DNA from: Granulosicoccus antarcticus IMCC3135
GTDB taxonomy: Bacteria; Pseudomonadota; Gammaproteobacteria; Granulosicoccales; Granulosicoccaceae
Reading direction: 5' to 3'
Length of the DNA: 64,000 bases
Assembly: GCF_002215215.1 (NCBI RefSeq)
Contig: NZ_CP018632.1
Coordinates: forward strand, 2,290,501 to 2,354,500
Shown: piece after piece, positions 1 to 9,435 of the stretch
Numbering within the stretch: the first letter of the stretch is position 1
Layout: every line of letters begins with the position of its first letter
Program-made: the position numbers and the translations under genes
The notes under the pieces: model-generated
Seen by the model: only the letters and a program-made list of their open reading frames with translations
Told to the model about the DNA's origin: nothing
The model's database searches: none

Positions 1-2047
1 TGTAGTGTAATTGCCACGAATACTGACTGAATTGAGCACATTGATGTTCGACATAACCGCTGACAAACACCGTTGACTGTCCATCGAGCGCTTGATGAGC
101 TCAGTGCTAGTTGTAGTATCGGCGAGACATATTTTTCCCTCGATAATAGCCTAACAACATCAAAACTGTGCGGCACTTAGTTTTGTGCGCGCCTCACTGG
201 CTTTGGGTCAAATGAAACGGTCGCTTTCAGAGCGCTAGATATACTGATTAGTGCCATCACCACTGAGCCAGAGAACCAGATCAAACCTCCGCGGCAAAGA
301 CAAGACACCTCCGTTCAGCGGCTTCTTGTCCATTGAAGTTTTCACCAGTGCTGACATCCCTTGCACATGTTGGTGACACCCGCAGCTAACCAGATGGGCG
401 CTCCTGCTGGCGGTTTAATCATTGGAGCGCTTCGTTCAGATTTGTCGCTGCTAATGGATCCTAGGCATGGGAAAAATCTGATTGCTGGCCGTTGATGCTT
501 AGCTCCATAACTACCGCGCCAGTCACATGATTTGATAGGCCTATTGACTTAGTAGATGGCCACGAACGACAGTGGGGGTAAAACGCCTGCAGAAAAATTG
601 CAGCAGGCCTTGGAGAAAGCAGTTACTGCGACCAGTTGAGGACAAGTGCGATCTGGGGCGTATTGCTCGATGGGTGGATTCTTCGTTACTGAATCTTCCG
701 CGGTGGGAGGGCTATAGGTTTCCGCTATCGCTATTGCTGGTGTTCATTCATAGGGTCAAGCTACTAGAAGCCGCCTCACATTTGTTGCGCCACAATGGCA
801 TTCTAAAATTTAATTTGACATTCTCGTGAAAAACAAGTTCTAATGGAGACAGTGTTCAGATTTTGCATGATGTAAAATCTCCGAGTGCGAATTGCTATCG
901 TGATGTCTCAAGAGTTTAGATGAATTTGTATATGAACTCTGCATAGCAGGAGCCTTTTGGCTCGGCGTCTAGTATTAGATCCTCGGGACTGAGTTCCTCG
1001 GAGTATCTTTTATAACGGATATTTAATTTTTTGGAAGTATCAACTATGTTGAGCTTCTTGATTATTTATCAAGCAACTGTACCTGACGATTTACGTCAAA
1101 CCTACTTATGCATTTCTGTCAGCTCTACGCTAGATATCACTGTTTATGCTAGTGATTTAGCTTGCGCGGCTCAAGTGTAAATATTGGTGAAACTTTCGAA
1201 CAATATTAAGGTGGACGCTTTTGCTTTGCGTTGCATAATTACAGTGAAGGACCACTTAATCGTAATTATAAAGGCTTATAATTTAAGCTGACAATTGCCT
1301 ACTCCCTCCGTATCGAACATTCGCATGCCAGTACCGAGTCTTATTTAGATCGGTTTGAAATCAGACTTAATATACGACATGCCCTCGATGGGTGTTTCGC
1401 AGATAGTTTTTAGGAAAATATTCGTATCCATAAAAAACTGAACTTTTAGATGTATATATTTTAAATATATATTGCCAGATATCCAATAACCGGAAAGTTC
1501 AATCTGCATCTTCGTAATGCCAGCGCGATCTGTAAACACTACTCCTATTCTCACCAATATATGAGATATGGAAATTTAGAGTTAAAAGCAGATTGCTATT
1601 GTCTGAAATCAGCGCATATAGGCATTTTGCAGTTTTATCTCAGGCTAAGGAAGAGACGGATTATATCGGCATACCCTTCTTTTGGAATGTTGGCCAAGTG
1701 GCCGCTGTTCTCTAATATCTTGAAAAACTTCGTGAACTGATATTTAGGTCTACGGAGAAGATATCTCCTAACTTCGCAGTCCAGAACGCCGCACTAGTGA
1801 TGATCCTCTAGACGATAACTGCAATTTCGAGTTGCCCTCGGCAAAGACCTACGCGACTGCGAATAATAATATATGACCCGCTCGATGATAGTAAATATCC
1901 TACCAATTTTCCCGAAGGTATTAAACTGCAGTATTGCATCATCAGTAGAAGCTAGCGTAATGGGTGCCTAGAGCAGTGTTTCCTATATGGCAGAGAATAC
2001 GGTTGCTTACGGCTGCGTTTACCTTCTGGCATGTCTGACGGCGCTCT
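1..2047. other. AT-rich left flank, essentially gene-free
   Basis: About 2 kb with no open frame that I can assign and clearly more A and T than the region right of ssb. Only short frames occur. The most protein-like stretch, around 556-829, is listed separately as a possible decayed gene. A 70-codon minus-strand frame at 1345-1557 has no recognisable motif and no ribosome binding site. An AT palindrome lies near 1450-1470. I found no tRNA, no clear inverted repeat pair and no obvious attachment site. Because it precedes a recombinase operon, I infer it is the interior or cargo side of that element. Confidence 0.5.
556..829 (+). pseudogene. Possible frameshifted gene remnant
   Basis: A frame opening with ATG at 556 encodes a plausible helical start (MATNDSGGKTPAEKLQQALE) and stops at 637-639. 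The adjacent frame, open to 829, continues with protein-like sequence (DKCDLGRIARWVDSS, then PRWEGYRFP). A single indel near 636 would join the two. I do not recognise the protein. It may equally be chance, so this is a low-confidence call. Confidence 0.22.
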
Positions 2048-3256
2048 TTGAGTTATGCAGATTTCCATCAATTGACCGTTTTCAGCCGTTTTGGCTTGGC
2101 AGTATTAGAGCACTTGATAAGTATGGCGGAAATTAGATATACAAAAAATGCAAGGATCAACAATCTATTGGTAGAGCGATTCCCACTGATTCTTACGTCT
2201 ACGAAAAGTGTGCACTGGATGTCTTTGGAGCACTTCTTTGATCTACGTCGCGAAGGTGCTGCGTTCAGTTCGATAGGCACATATGGGTCACACTTGGTGG
2301 ATTTCATTTCTCAGATGGAAGTGGACGGCATAGAGATTAGTGAAATTGATGACCCTTGGCTCGAGGCCTATCGAAATGAAATATTAGCTAGAGGTGTCGG
2401 AAAACGCAAACAAAACACGAACAACTACGCATCACAAGTGCTGCGTACAGTAATAGTTTTCCTCTACTGGTTGGAGTCGAACGGTTACATCAAGGGCGTA
2501 GTCGGTGATAATAAAAAATATCCAGTTCGGATATCGGTGAGAACGCGCGGCATCAAACACTGGTTGATTAAGAACAGAGCCTCAGGTGAAAAGGTTGTCG
2601 CAACTCCGCGAGCTGATTGGATAAGAGCTATCAAGCCCTACGGGCCTAAAAGAAGCGATCTTTCCGAAAGGTTCGAGTTGATGATCGATTGGGGAGCCTC
2701 ATTAGGGCTGAGGGCAATGGAAATTTGTAGCCTAACTATCCAGCAGTTGCCGGACGAGGAGTCCGCAGAGAGAGCGCTGTTGTTGGAGGAAAACCTGTAC
2801 ATAAATATTATTGTGAGTAAAGGAGGTAAACACTGGCGAGTTCCCCTGAGCCCCTTGCTCGTAAAAAAAACGTGGCAGTACATAAATGGCGTTCGAAAAA
2901 TTGTAGTGAAACGACACTTACTGCGAGCTCAGAAAAATAATAGAAACTACGTAGATCCAAGTTACATATTTATATCTGATGGACTGGGGGGGGGGGTGAA
3001 TCCGCGATCACTTTCGAACAGCGTGAGAGGAGCATTTCGAGCAGCAGTAGAAGCCAAGGAGCTTACGGAAGAGCAAAGGGTATGGCTCCATGGATTGAGG
3101 CACAATTTCGTGACTACGATATTGCGGAAACTTGATGAAGAGGGCATCCCTAGGGCGGAAGCTATAGCCAGACAAGTTACCAGACACAGTTCGGAGGATG
3201 CGATGGGGCCTTATCTGCAAGATCGTTACAATAAAAAGTTTGATGGCAATGAATAA
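2048..3256 (+). CDS. Tyrosine recombinase / integrase, first of three
   Basis: Site-specific DNA recombinase of the phage-integrase superfamily, predicted to cut and rejoin element ends through a covalent 3'-phosphotyrosine. The 402-residue frame has a SAM-like DNA-binding N-terminal half (about 60-180) and a catalytic half. The full set of catalytic residues is visible: R222 in the GASLGLRAMEICSLT motif, H348 and R351 in HGLRH, H380 and Y389. The start shown is TTG. An in-frame ATG at 2123 is an alternative that keeps every catalytic residue. A run of eleven G lies inside the gene at 2986-2996. The 3' end overlaps the next gene, so it is the first member of a coupled four-gene operon. Tn554 TnpA, RIT-element recombinases and the gamma-mobile-trio recombinase are the nearest known concepts; which applies needs a search. 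Confidence 0.88.
   Translation: MSYADFHQLTVFSRFGLAVLEHLISMAEIRYTKNARINNLLVERFPLILTSTKSVHWMSLEHFFDLRREGAAFSSIGTYGSHLVDFISQMEVDGIEISEIDDPWLEAYRNEILARGVGKRKQNTNNYASQVLRTVIVFLYWLESNGYIKGVVGDNKKYPVRISVRTRGIKHWLIKNRASGEKVVATPRADWIRAIKPYGPKRSDLSERFELMIDWGASLGLRAMEICSLTIQQLPDEESAERALLLEENLYINIIVSKGGKHWRVPLSPLLVKKTWQYINGVRKIVVKRHLLRAQKNNRNYVDPSYIFISDGLGGGVNPRSLSNSVRGAFRAAVEAKELTEEQRVWLHGLRHNFVTTILRKLDEEGIPRAEAIARQVTRHSSEDAMGPYLQDRYNKKFDGNE
2986..2996 (+). repeat. G11 homopolymer inside the recombinase gene
   Basis: Eleven consecutive G residues span CTG GGG GGG GGG GTG in the first recombinase, coding for L-G-G-G-V about 25 residues before the HxxR motif. In the given sequence the frame is intact. 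A gain or loss of one base would truncate the protein before its catalytic H, R and Y. Confidence 0.95.
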
Positions 3257-5048
3257 GATTATTCGCAAAAAATTGGCAGTGCCAAAGAAGGCTTCCGTAG
3301 TTGATATCGCACCACGTGCTGGACTAGTAATCGATCTTGGGAAGAAAGGATTAGTTGAAGCAGGTTGGTTCGATTCTGTTGAAAACTCTACCGAGATTAT
3401 TCGAGAGCTATCCATCTATGTTCGAGGAAAACGAAATTCTAGGGGCACAGTTAATACGGTCTTGCAATACTTGCGATTCGTAGCTGTAAATCGACTTCAA
3501 GTTTCTTCAGATTCCGCAAAGGCGTTTCGTAATGAGTTAGATAGAAGAAAAAACATTACCCCTAATACAAAATACCAAATCTTCTCTACAGCAATGGGCT
3601 TTCACCGTTCGGCGATTGCCGCTGGAGTGTTACCTGAAGAGAACTTACCTCAGAACTTCAGGACTCCCACATCAGAACCTAAAAAGAACTTTGTCGATTT
3701 ATGCCGAGTAGAAATTGCTTCGCTGGATGACTCATCCAACGACACGTTTCGCAATGCGATTAGTGATCGGGGGCTTAACGCTGAGCAGGCCCAGGCCCTT
3801 CAATTCTCAATTAACTGTATGCAGTCGCTTCGACTTCGCGCTGTAAATTCGGTGCAGCAAATAGTTGAGGACTGGAATCGGGTATATGTTGCTATTGAAA
3901 GTCTGTCAGAAACGGATCTAGCACAACTCAGAGAATGCGATTTTCGACGCTTGGATGATAAAACACTGGAGGCAGCCTTTAGGATTCTGTATGCCCATTT
4001 TGGTTTTTCCTTGCCAGCTACGAAGGCGTGGCCGGCTGGGATATCGGATTGGTGTAAAGGACGCGACGGTTGGACGAGTAATCGAGTGAAGGGTGCGTTT
4101 TTTCCTGTTGTAAAAACACTAGATCCGTTTCTTTTACTTCTGCTTTCTGACGATTCACTTTCCTTAAATGTGGATTCAGCAGCAATGTATTCCTACATAG
4201 ATTCGTGCAGGCCGTCGAAGTATGATGAGTTCACTGACGTTTATTTTGGAAAGTATCGAGGGTCGCCTACTCGGAAGTGTCTTCGTACAGATAACCCTAC
4301 TATTGTCGGAATTTGTGCGCTTTCAGAGAAGTTGGAGAAGACACTTCCCTTTATGCCTGGCGGGGCCAAATGGCTCAGTAATGAACGCGCCCCTTTGATG
4401 GTTCATTGGTCGACTTTTTCAGGACTCGAAACAAAGCTTCGCGGTTTAGACCCTTCTACGCCAGTAAACATGGTGAAACGATTCATAGGAATCGCTTCTA
4501 AGGAATTCCCGTGTCTTCTACCACTGGTTGGCCGTACGTCTGGTGAGAATTTTCGCCCTACGCATGCCTTGATAAAGAAGTTGAGTGGAGAATCAATAGA
4601 CAAAATTAGACTTGGGTTGAATCACAAAAACATATCAACTACGAAAGTTTACGTTGATCGTCTCGAAACTCAAGCAATGCTGAAAAATAAGCATTTGCTG
4701 TTTCAACGATATTTAATTGAGGAGGCGGTAGATACTCGGCGAACCGGATCAGGTTACGTGTGCTCCAACCCTGTAAGTGATGGCTGCGTCCAACACACTC
4801 AGTGCTTTGAGTGCGATGCAAAGCGCGTTGTGCTGAAAAGCCCTTCCATTGTGGCTGAATGGATTGCATTGGAAGAGCACATACGTTTAGCGGAGTACAG
4901 CCTTAGTGTAAGTAATCCTGAACGATGGGAGTATTTCTGGAAACCGAAATTGATCGAATATCAAACCCTTATCGACATGGTTGATGAAAGATACAAGAAC
5001 GAAGCCATTTTACTTACCGGAGAGGTATTGCTGCCATGGTTAAGTTGA
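3243..5048 (+). CDS. Recombinase-like protein 2, active site incomplete
   Basis: A roughly 601-residue protein whose C-terminal half has the shape of a tyrosine recombinase. The segment LNHKNISTTKVYVDRL gives the late H (residue 461 from this start) and the nucleophile-like Y nine residues later. The HxxR box is replaced by H-A-L-I around residue 441, and I could not find the first catalytic arginine. I therefore infer an accessory or catalytically impaired partner. A Cys-rich stretch (CSNPVSDGC then CFEC) near residues 528-550 may bind zinc. ATG at 3243 or 3249 is chosen because both overlap the upstream stop by only a few bases; the frame is also open further 5'. Its own stop overlaps the next start. 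Large second recombinases with zinc-type tails are known from Tn554 TnpB-like proteins, but identity to them is unproven. Confidence 0.72.
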   Translation: MAMNKIIRKKLAVPKKASVVDIAPRAGLVIDLGKKGLVEAGWFDSVENSTEIIRELSIYVRGKRNSRGTVNTVLQYLRFVAVNRLQVSSDSAKAFRNELDRRKNITPNTKYQIFSTAMGFHRSAIAAGVLPEENLPQNFRTPTSEPKKNFVDLCRVEIASLDDSSNDTFRNAISDRGLNAEQAQALQFSINCMQSLRLRAVNSVQQIVEDWNRVYVAIESLSETDLAQLRECDFRRLDDKTLEAAFRILYAHFGFSLPATKAWPAGISDWCKGRDGWTSNRVKGAFFPVVKTLDPFLLLLLSDDSLSLNVDSAAMYSYIDSCRPSKYDEFTDVYFGKYRGSPTRKCLRTDNPTIVGICALSEKLEKTLPFMPGGAKWLSNERAPLMVHWSTFSGLETKLRGLDPSTPVNMVKRFIGIASKEFPCLLPLVGRTSGENFRPTHALIKKLSGESIDKIRLGLNHKNISTTKVYVDRLETQAMLKNKHLLFQRYLIEEAVDTRRTGSGYVCSNPVSDGCVQHTQCFECDAKRVVLKSPSIVAEWIALEEHIRLAEYSLSVSNPERWEYFWKPKLIEYQTLIDMVDERYKNEAILLTGEVLLPWLS

Positions 5049-6886
5049 GCACAAAAAGACAACCTGATTCGATAGACGTTGTTGCTGGTCTTCGAAAGCT
5101 GTCGAATTTTAGACGACCTGAATGGCTAGGTACTGGTCCGGATGGCCGTCAGTGTGAGTTAGTGGATGACGTCTGGTACTTGAGCGACCATCTTCCCGGA
5201 TATGACAAATCATCAATGAATGTCAGTTGGAAACGGCCTGAAAATACAGTTCTTAGGTCGCGGCGGACATTGTATTGGACAGATTATGCAAAGATCGTTG
5301 CCTACTACTCAATGGAATCGGACAAGACTAGGACGTCTCGTACAACTAGTCTGTCTAGGTTGGTACGGGTAGTTCTGGCTCTGTGTTTTTATTTACAAAA
5401 CGAAAGGCGCAAGGAAAATATATCATCAGTTAAACCAGCAGACGTAAACGCTTATGAGGACTCATTGCAGGTGCGTGATATATCGGTATCTCACGCTGAG
5501 TGTTGTCTCGGTGTTTTCAAAAACTTTTATTTATTCAAAGCCGAAATTGGTGAAGGCCTTTCCTTCTGTCCCTATGTTCGACCTGGATCTTTAAGAACGG
5601 CAGCAAAGCGTGTAGGGCGCGCTAATGGTCACACTCTCACACTTGAGCCTGACGAGTTTTTTGCAATCCTTGAGTCTGCTCTGCGAGTAGTCAATAACAG
5701 TGATGATATTGTCAATACTCTTGATACATATCTAAATATAAGGGATCGGTGCCTGCAAGTTGGCAGAAAATCATCGTTAACTAAAATATCGCGAGAATTT
5801 AGAAATGCAACTGGAGGGTCATCTCGTGAACTCTTTGATAAAGTTCGATTAGCTTATGGGGCCGCCATCGTAGTTGTCTTCGCGCTGTTAGGAGATAGGA
5901 AGCACCAAGTGAGTTCATTGAAAAGAACTGATGTGAATGCACTTCTGGGTGATAGTTGTCAAGACCTTTCAGGTACTGTCCGCAAGACCTCACCTTCAAT
6001 AGTCGGAACTCCAACTTCTACAGCCATTGATCCACAGGTAGAAAAAGCGTTACAGCTGATTTTGTCGCTGACACTTAAGACTCGCGAGGACTACAATGGC
6101 GATCTACTTCTTATCGTTCTTCCAGTCCAACGAACCGCAAACAAAAATCCTAGCATAGAATTACCTGGTACTAGCATGTACCGATTGCTCGATCTTGTAG
6201 CAAAAAATGCGCAGATCGATGTGACGTTAAGGCCTCATATGTTTCGTCGAGCGTTCTCAATGCTATGGACATGGCGTTTCGAGATCGGTGATATGTATTG
6301 GCTTTCCCAATTGCTTAATCACAGTAATCCTATATATACGCGTAGGTATACAGAGGATGAGGACGTTTGGAAATTTTTTCCAGAGCAGCAGCAGAAGCTT
6401 GCGTACTCAGTTATGGAAAGAGCATTGACTGGAAGAGATCTTATGGTAGGAGGAGTGTCTAAGTCACTTCGACGGTATAGGCGATTGATACAATCAAATG
6501 TTTCTGTCGTTGCCCCTGAATTGGTACAGGGTATTGTTGAAGAACTAATTGAACGGCATGAGTATCGGATTGTGCCGCAAGCCGATGGGTACTGCATTAT
6601 GTCTAAGAAGCGTGGTGCTAGAGCGCGATGCTCGACGGACGGACTCGGACCAAATTACGCAAGACGGGATGACATTTATTGTGTTGAGTGTGCAAATTTT
6701 GGAGTGCGGCCCAGCAATCGCAAGCACTGGCAGGTCCGGTTAGATGCTCATGTCGCAGTATTTGACGCAGCAACAATACCGATCTTACGCGAAGCTTCAA
6801 AAGCTGCGATAGAGCGCGCTGAGACAGTATTAGGTTGGATTGACGAAGCTGTGGGTATGGAGGAGGATCATGGCGAAGAGAACTGA
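5036..6886 (+). CDS. Large tyrosine recombinase 3 with Cys-rich tail
   Basis: A 616-residue recombinase-superfamily protein. Catalytic residues are recognisable: R288 in LLGDRKHQVSSLK, H401 and R404 in RPHMFRR, H429 in LLNHSNPIYTRRY and Y438. The C-terminal 130 residues contain a probable zinc-binding cluster (a Cys after RAR, then YCVECANFG) followed by helices. Its ATG overlaps the stop of recombinase 2 by 13 bases and is preceded by a purine-rich ribosome site (GGAGAGG, 5019-5025). It is translated as part of the four-gene operon and its 3' end overlaps the small downstream gene by 17 bases. The size and tail are unlike XerC/D or lambda-type integrases and point to transposon-type multi-recombinase systems. 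Confidence 0.8.
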   Translation: MVKLSTKRQPDSIDVVAGLRKLSNFRRPEWLGTGPDGRQCELVDDVWYLSDHLPGYDKSSMNVSWKRPENTVLRSRRTLYWTDYAKIVAYYSMESDKTRTSRTTSLSRLVRVVLALCFYLQNERRKENISSVKPADVNAYEDSLQVRDISVSHAECCLGVFKNFYLFKAEIGEGLSFCPYVRPGSLRTAAKRVGRANGHTLTLEPDEFFAILESALRVVNNSDDIVNTLDTYLNIRDRCLQVGRKSSLTKISREFRNATGGSSRELFDKVRLAYGAAIVVVFALLGDRKHQVSSLKRTDVNALLGDSCQDLSGTVRKTSPSIVGTPTSTAIDPQVEKALQLILSLTLKTREDYNGDLLLIVLPVQRTANKNPSIELPGTSMYRLLDLVAKNAQIDVTLRPHMFRRAFSMLWTWRFEIGDMYWLSQLLNHSNPIYTRRYTEDEDVWKFFPEQQQKLAYSVMERALTGRDLMVGGVSKSLRRYRRLIQSNVSVVAPELVQGIVEELIERHEYRIVPQADGYCIMSKKRGARARCSTDGLGPNYARRDDIYCVECANFGVRPSNRKHWQVRLDAHVAVFDAATIPILREASKAAIERAETVLGWIDEAVGMEEDHGEEN

Positions 6887-7481
6887 CAGGTTCGAGAGCG
6901 CCATCCTTGAATCGCTGAATCGTTTAGTAGAGAGTAGCAATCCGATTACAAAAATAGCGGTGATCGAAAATGCGCGTTTCAAGAACGGTCGGTCAGTTGG
7001 AAAGTCGACACTGTATTCGAAAAAGAATGGTCAATTAGTCCATCCAGAATTAAACAGGAAGATTGAAGCAATTATCGAAGGTCGGCGCAAGAAAACAAGA
7101 CGAGTTACCCGCAGTGATTCTGTTGTTCGACTCAAGCGAGCGATGGGTGAACTCCGATCCGAGAACAGTCGACTCGTGGACACAATTGTGTCTCAAGAAG
7201 CTAGGTTACAAGAGGCGCTTCGTAGGGCTAGTCACGACAGCACGGCAAGATCTAGCTATGAATCCGACATATATTTGCTGGCGAAAATCGTTGATTTGTT
7301 AACATCAGGGGCATTGGACGAGGTAAGTAAGACAGTGCGCCGATTCGAATCACGTGAAAGCGATAATGTGATCCTGAAAGAACTAGAGGCTGAAGTGGAG
7401 GATTGTATGGCACGTGTCAGTAGTAGCAAGGTCACACCCGTCATTCAGACAACTGTTTATAAAAACGGTATAGTGCGATGA
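6870..7481 (+). CDS. Small helical accessory protein of recombinase operon
   Basis: A 203-residue basic, mostly helical protein. The first 60 residues look like a DNA-binding or helix-turn-helix region containing [10 protein letters not shown]. Residues 80-135 have coiled-coil character ([18 protein letters not shown]). The ATG at 6870 sits three bases after a strong AGGAGG and overlaps the end of recombinase 3, indicating coupled translation. Small coiled-coil partners accompany recombinases in Tn554 (TnpC) and in the gamma-mobile-trio elements (GmtX). This protein is the best candidate for that role here, by position and shape only. It is the last gene before ssb, so the element end probably lies between 7482 and the ssb promoter. 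Confidence 0.7.
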   Translation: MAKRTDRFESAILESLNRLVESSNPITKIAVIENARFKNGRSVGKSTLYSKKNGQLVHPELNRKIEAIIEGRRKKTRRVTRSDSVVRLKRAMGELRSENSRLVDTIVSQEARLQEALRRASHDSTARSSYESDIYLLAKIVDLLTSGALDEVSKTVRRFESRESDNVILKELEAEVEDCMARVSSSKVTPVIQTTVYKNGIVR

Positions 7482-7503
7482 ATCTGTAGTGCGCCCTTCT
7501 AAG

Positions 7504-7531
7504 TTGGCGTATAACGTACTGATATTAATAA
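7504..7531 (+). promoter_or_regulatory. Putative ssb promoter
   Basis: TTGGCG (7504-7509) and TAATAA (7526-7531) are separated by 16 bases, giving a plausible sigma-70 promoter 18 bases upstream of the ssb start. It lies only some 20 bases after the recombinase operon stop, so ssb may also receive read-through from that operon. Confidence 0.35.
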
Positions 7532-7548
7532 ATAAAAGGGGAAAGTAT

Positions 7549-8037
7549 ATGGCTCGCGGCGTGAATAAAGTCATTCTGGTCGGCAATCTCGGCTCAGATC
7601 CCGAGGTACGTTACATGCCCAATGGCGGTGCTGTGACCAACATCAGTATTGCGACCTCAGAACAGTGGACTGACAAGACATCCGGACAAAAGCAGGAACG
7701 AACGGAGTGGCATAGGGTCACATTGTTCAACCGTATGGGTGAAATCGCCGGTGAGTATCTGAAAAAAGGATCTCAGGTCTATATCGAAGGTTCCATCCGT
7801 ACTGATAAATATCAGGATAAAACAACCGGTGAAGATCGTTACTCCACTCAGATCATTGCAAGAGACATGCAGTTGCTGGGCGGAAGAACAGATGGCGGCG
7901 GTGGTGGTGGAGATAATTACAACCAGCAGTCGTCGTCTCGTGCAGCGCCGCCAACTCAGTCTCCAAACCAGCCTGCCGCTAACCCTTCTACGGCTCCGGC
8001 TGGCAATGATGAATTTGACACCGAAATCCCGTTCTGA
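7549..8037 (+). CDS. ssb: Single-stranded DNA-binding protein
   Basis: Binds and protects single-stranded DNA during replication, repair and recombination and recruits partner enzymes through its C-terminal tip. The 162-residue protein has the OB-fold start typical of the family ([14 protein letters not shown]), a central core to about residue 110, a Gly/Gln/Pro-rich linker ([20 protein letters not shown]) and the acidic tip DTEIPF. The ATG at 7549 follows a good ribosome site (AGGGGAAAG); an upstream in-frame extension is not used by the family. It is a housekeeping gene and marks the border of the upstream recombinase region. Confidence 0.97.
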   Translation: MARGVNKVILVGNLGSDPEVRYMPNGGAVTNISIATSEQWTDKTSGQKQERTEWHRVTLFNRMGEIAGEYLKKGSQVYIEGSIRTDKYQDKTTGEDRYSTQIIARDMQLLGGRTDGGGGGGDNYNQQSSSRAAPPTQSPNQPAANPSTAPAGNDEFDTEIPF

Positions 8038-8067
8038 TTTCAGCTGACAGATAGAGTACGGCCTCTG

Positions 8068-8087
8068 GCGGCGCGGTGACGCGCCGC
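8068..8087 (+). terminator. GC-rich hairpin after ssb
   Basis: Perfect 8-bp stem GCGGCGCG / CGCGCCGC with a GTGA loop. There is no U-tract, so it is only a possible terminator or a barrier between ssb and the next gene, which starts 19 bases later. Confidence 0.4.
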
Positions 8088-8106
8088 TCACATCCCAGGT
8101 ATACGA

Positions 8107-9426
8107 ATGCAACACTTCTCCATCGCATTGCTGCTGACGACATCGCTTCTGGCTGGTGCCGCGCAGGCTGCAGATTCTGACAACCTTTGCGAAGGTATGT
8201 TCACTGGCACGGAACGGGTCGTGATCCCGGCTGTTGCAAAGCCTCCGTTCATGAGGTACTACAAGGATCCGGCCTTTGGTAGCAAGGTCATCCGCATTAC
8301 GGACGCTCGTGAGGGGGGAGTTTTCAAGCCGACCTATAGCTCGATGCAGGCCTGGAATGCAGACGAATCCATCCTGATGCTTTATCGGGGCGGCGAGGAC
8401 TCAGCTCATGTGCTCTACGATGGCAAGACCTACGAACAAATCAGAGTTCTGGACATCGTGCCTTCTGATCTGGAAGAAGTGTTCTGGAGTCATACAGATC
8501 CTGACACCTTCTATTATGTGAGCAAATACTCAGGGGACTACGGTCACTTCAAGCGCTACAGCGTGAAAGACAATAAATCCTACAAAATCAAGGATTTCAG
8601 CAATATTTGCGGCAAGCGTGGGCTTCCCACTGGCGGCAACGATGCGCAGATGCAGTCACTGGATGATGATTTGTTCGGTTTTCGCTGTCGTAAAAGCGAC
8701 GACGAGTTCTATATGTTCAGTTATCGCCTGAGTACCGATGAGGTCATTCAAGCGCCGCTAGGCAAGAAGCAGGGCTGGGAGCCATGGTCAGCGCCTATTC
8801 CCGGACCTTCTGGCGAGCGTTTCTGGTTGCAGGGCAAGGTACTGGAGCCTGATCTGAAGACAGTGGCGTTGAAACAGGATATGTATCGATATCACGAACA
8901 TGCCAACATCGGATTGACCCACGATGGGCAAGATGCGGTCTTTCAGGCTGTGTTCGATCCTTCGCCCAACGGCTGTGATGACGATATCTGGCAAGGTGTC
9001 GGACATCTGGTCGTCCACAATATGGAGACCGGTAGCTGTCACTCGGTCATCAATGAGGCCAAGGGGTATCCTTACACAACCTCCGGCACGCATGTTTCTG
9101 CACAGGCATTCAAGAATCCGGGCTGGATAGCGATGTCCAGTATCGGCTATGACTCGTTCGAGTATTTCAGTAACAAGCGTAAGGCACCGGCATTGTTGTC
9201 AGAAATCTATCTGGCCAACACCGATCCTGACAATGAGGTGGTCTGCCGGCTGGCGCATCATCGCTCCTTTGGAAAACAGGCCAAACGAGGCGGCTACAAG
9301 GCGTATTTCGGCGAGCCTCATGCCACCATCAGCCCCAGTGGTACACGCATCGTTTTCGGTTCGGACTGGTATGACTCGGGTTCGGTCAACGCCTATGTAA
9401 TTGAATTGCCAGCCTACAAGAAGTAG
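8107..9426 (+). CDS. Secreted propeller-like protein of unknown function
   Basis: A 439-residue exported protein. Residues 1-21 form a classic signal peptide ending in AAQAA. The mature part has repeated W/Y- and D-rich beta-strand motifs such as YSSMQAWNADESILMLYRG, FWSHTDPDTFYYVS and ISPSGTRIVFGSDWYDSG. These resemble blades of TolB/WD40-like or oligogalacturonate-lyase-like propellers. Six cysteines in the mature protein suggest periplasmic disulfides. I do not recognise a named family and assign no substrate. It is monocistronic in appearance, convergent with the DUF2058 gene downstream. Confidence 0.8.
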   Translation: MQHFSIALLLTTSLLAGAAQAADSDNLCEGMFTGTERVVIPAVAKPPFMRYYKDPAFGSKVIRITDAREGGVFKPTYSSMQAWNADESILMLYRGGEDSAHVLYDGKTYEQIRVLDIVPSDLEEVFWSHTDPDTFYYVSKYSGDYGHFKRYSVKDNKSYKIKDFSNICGKRGLPTGGNDAQMQSLDDDLFGFRCRKSDDEFYMFSYRLSTDEVIQAPLGKKQGWEPWSAPIPGPSGERFWLQGKVLEPDLKTVALKQDMYRYHEHANIGLTHDGQDAVFQAVFDPSPNGCDDDIWQGVGHLVVHNMETGSCHSVINEAKGYPYTTSGTHVSAQAFKNPGWIAMSSIGYDSFEYFSNKRKAPALLSEIYLANTDPDNEVVCRLAHHRSFGKQAKRGGYKAYFGEPHATISPSGTRIVFGSDWYDSGSVNAYVIELPAYKK

Positions 9427-9435
9427 AGCCGGTAT

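Noticed and set aside
1345-1557. 70-codon minus-strand frame in the left flank
   Set aside because: No motif, no ribosome site and AT-biased composition; no support as a gene.
1-7492. TGTAGTG at the window start and again near 7486, as possible element ends
   Set aside because: A seven-base match over 7 kb is expected by chance, and nothing around it is repeated.
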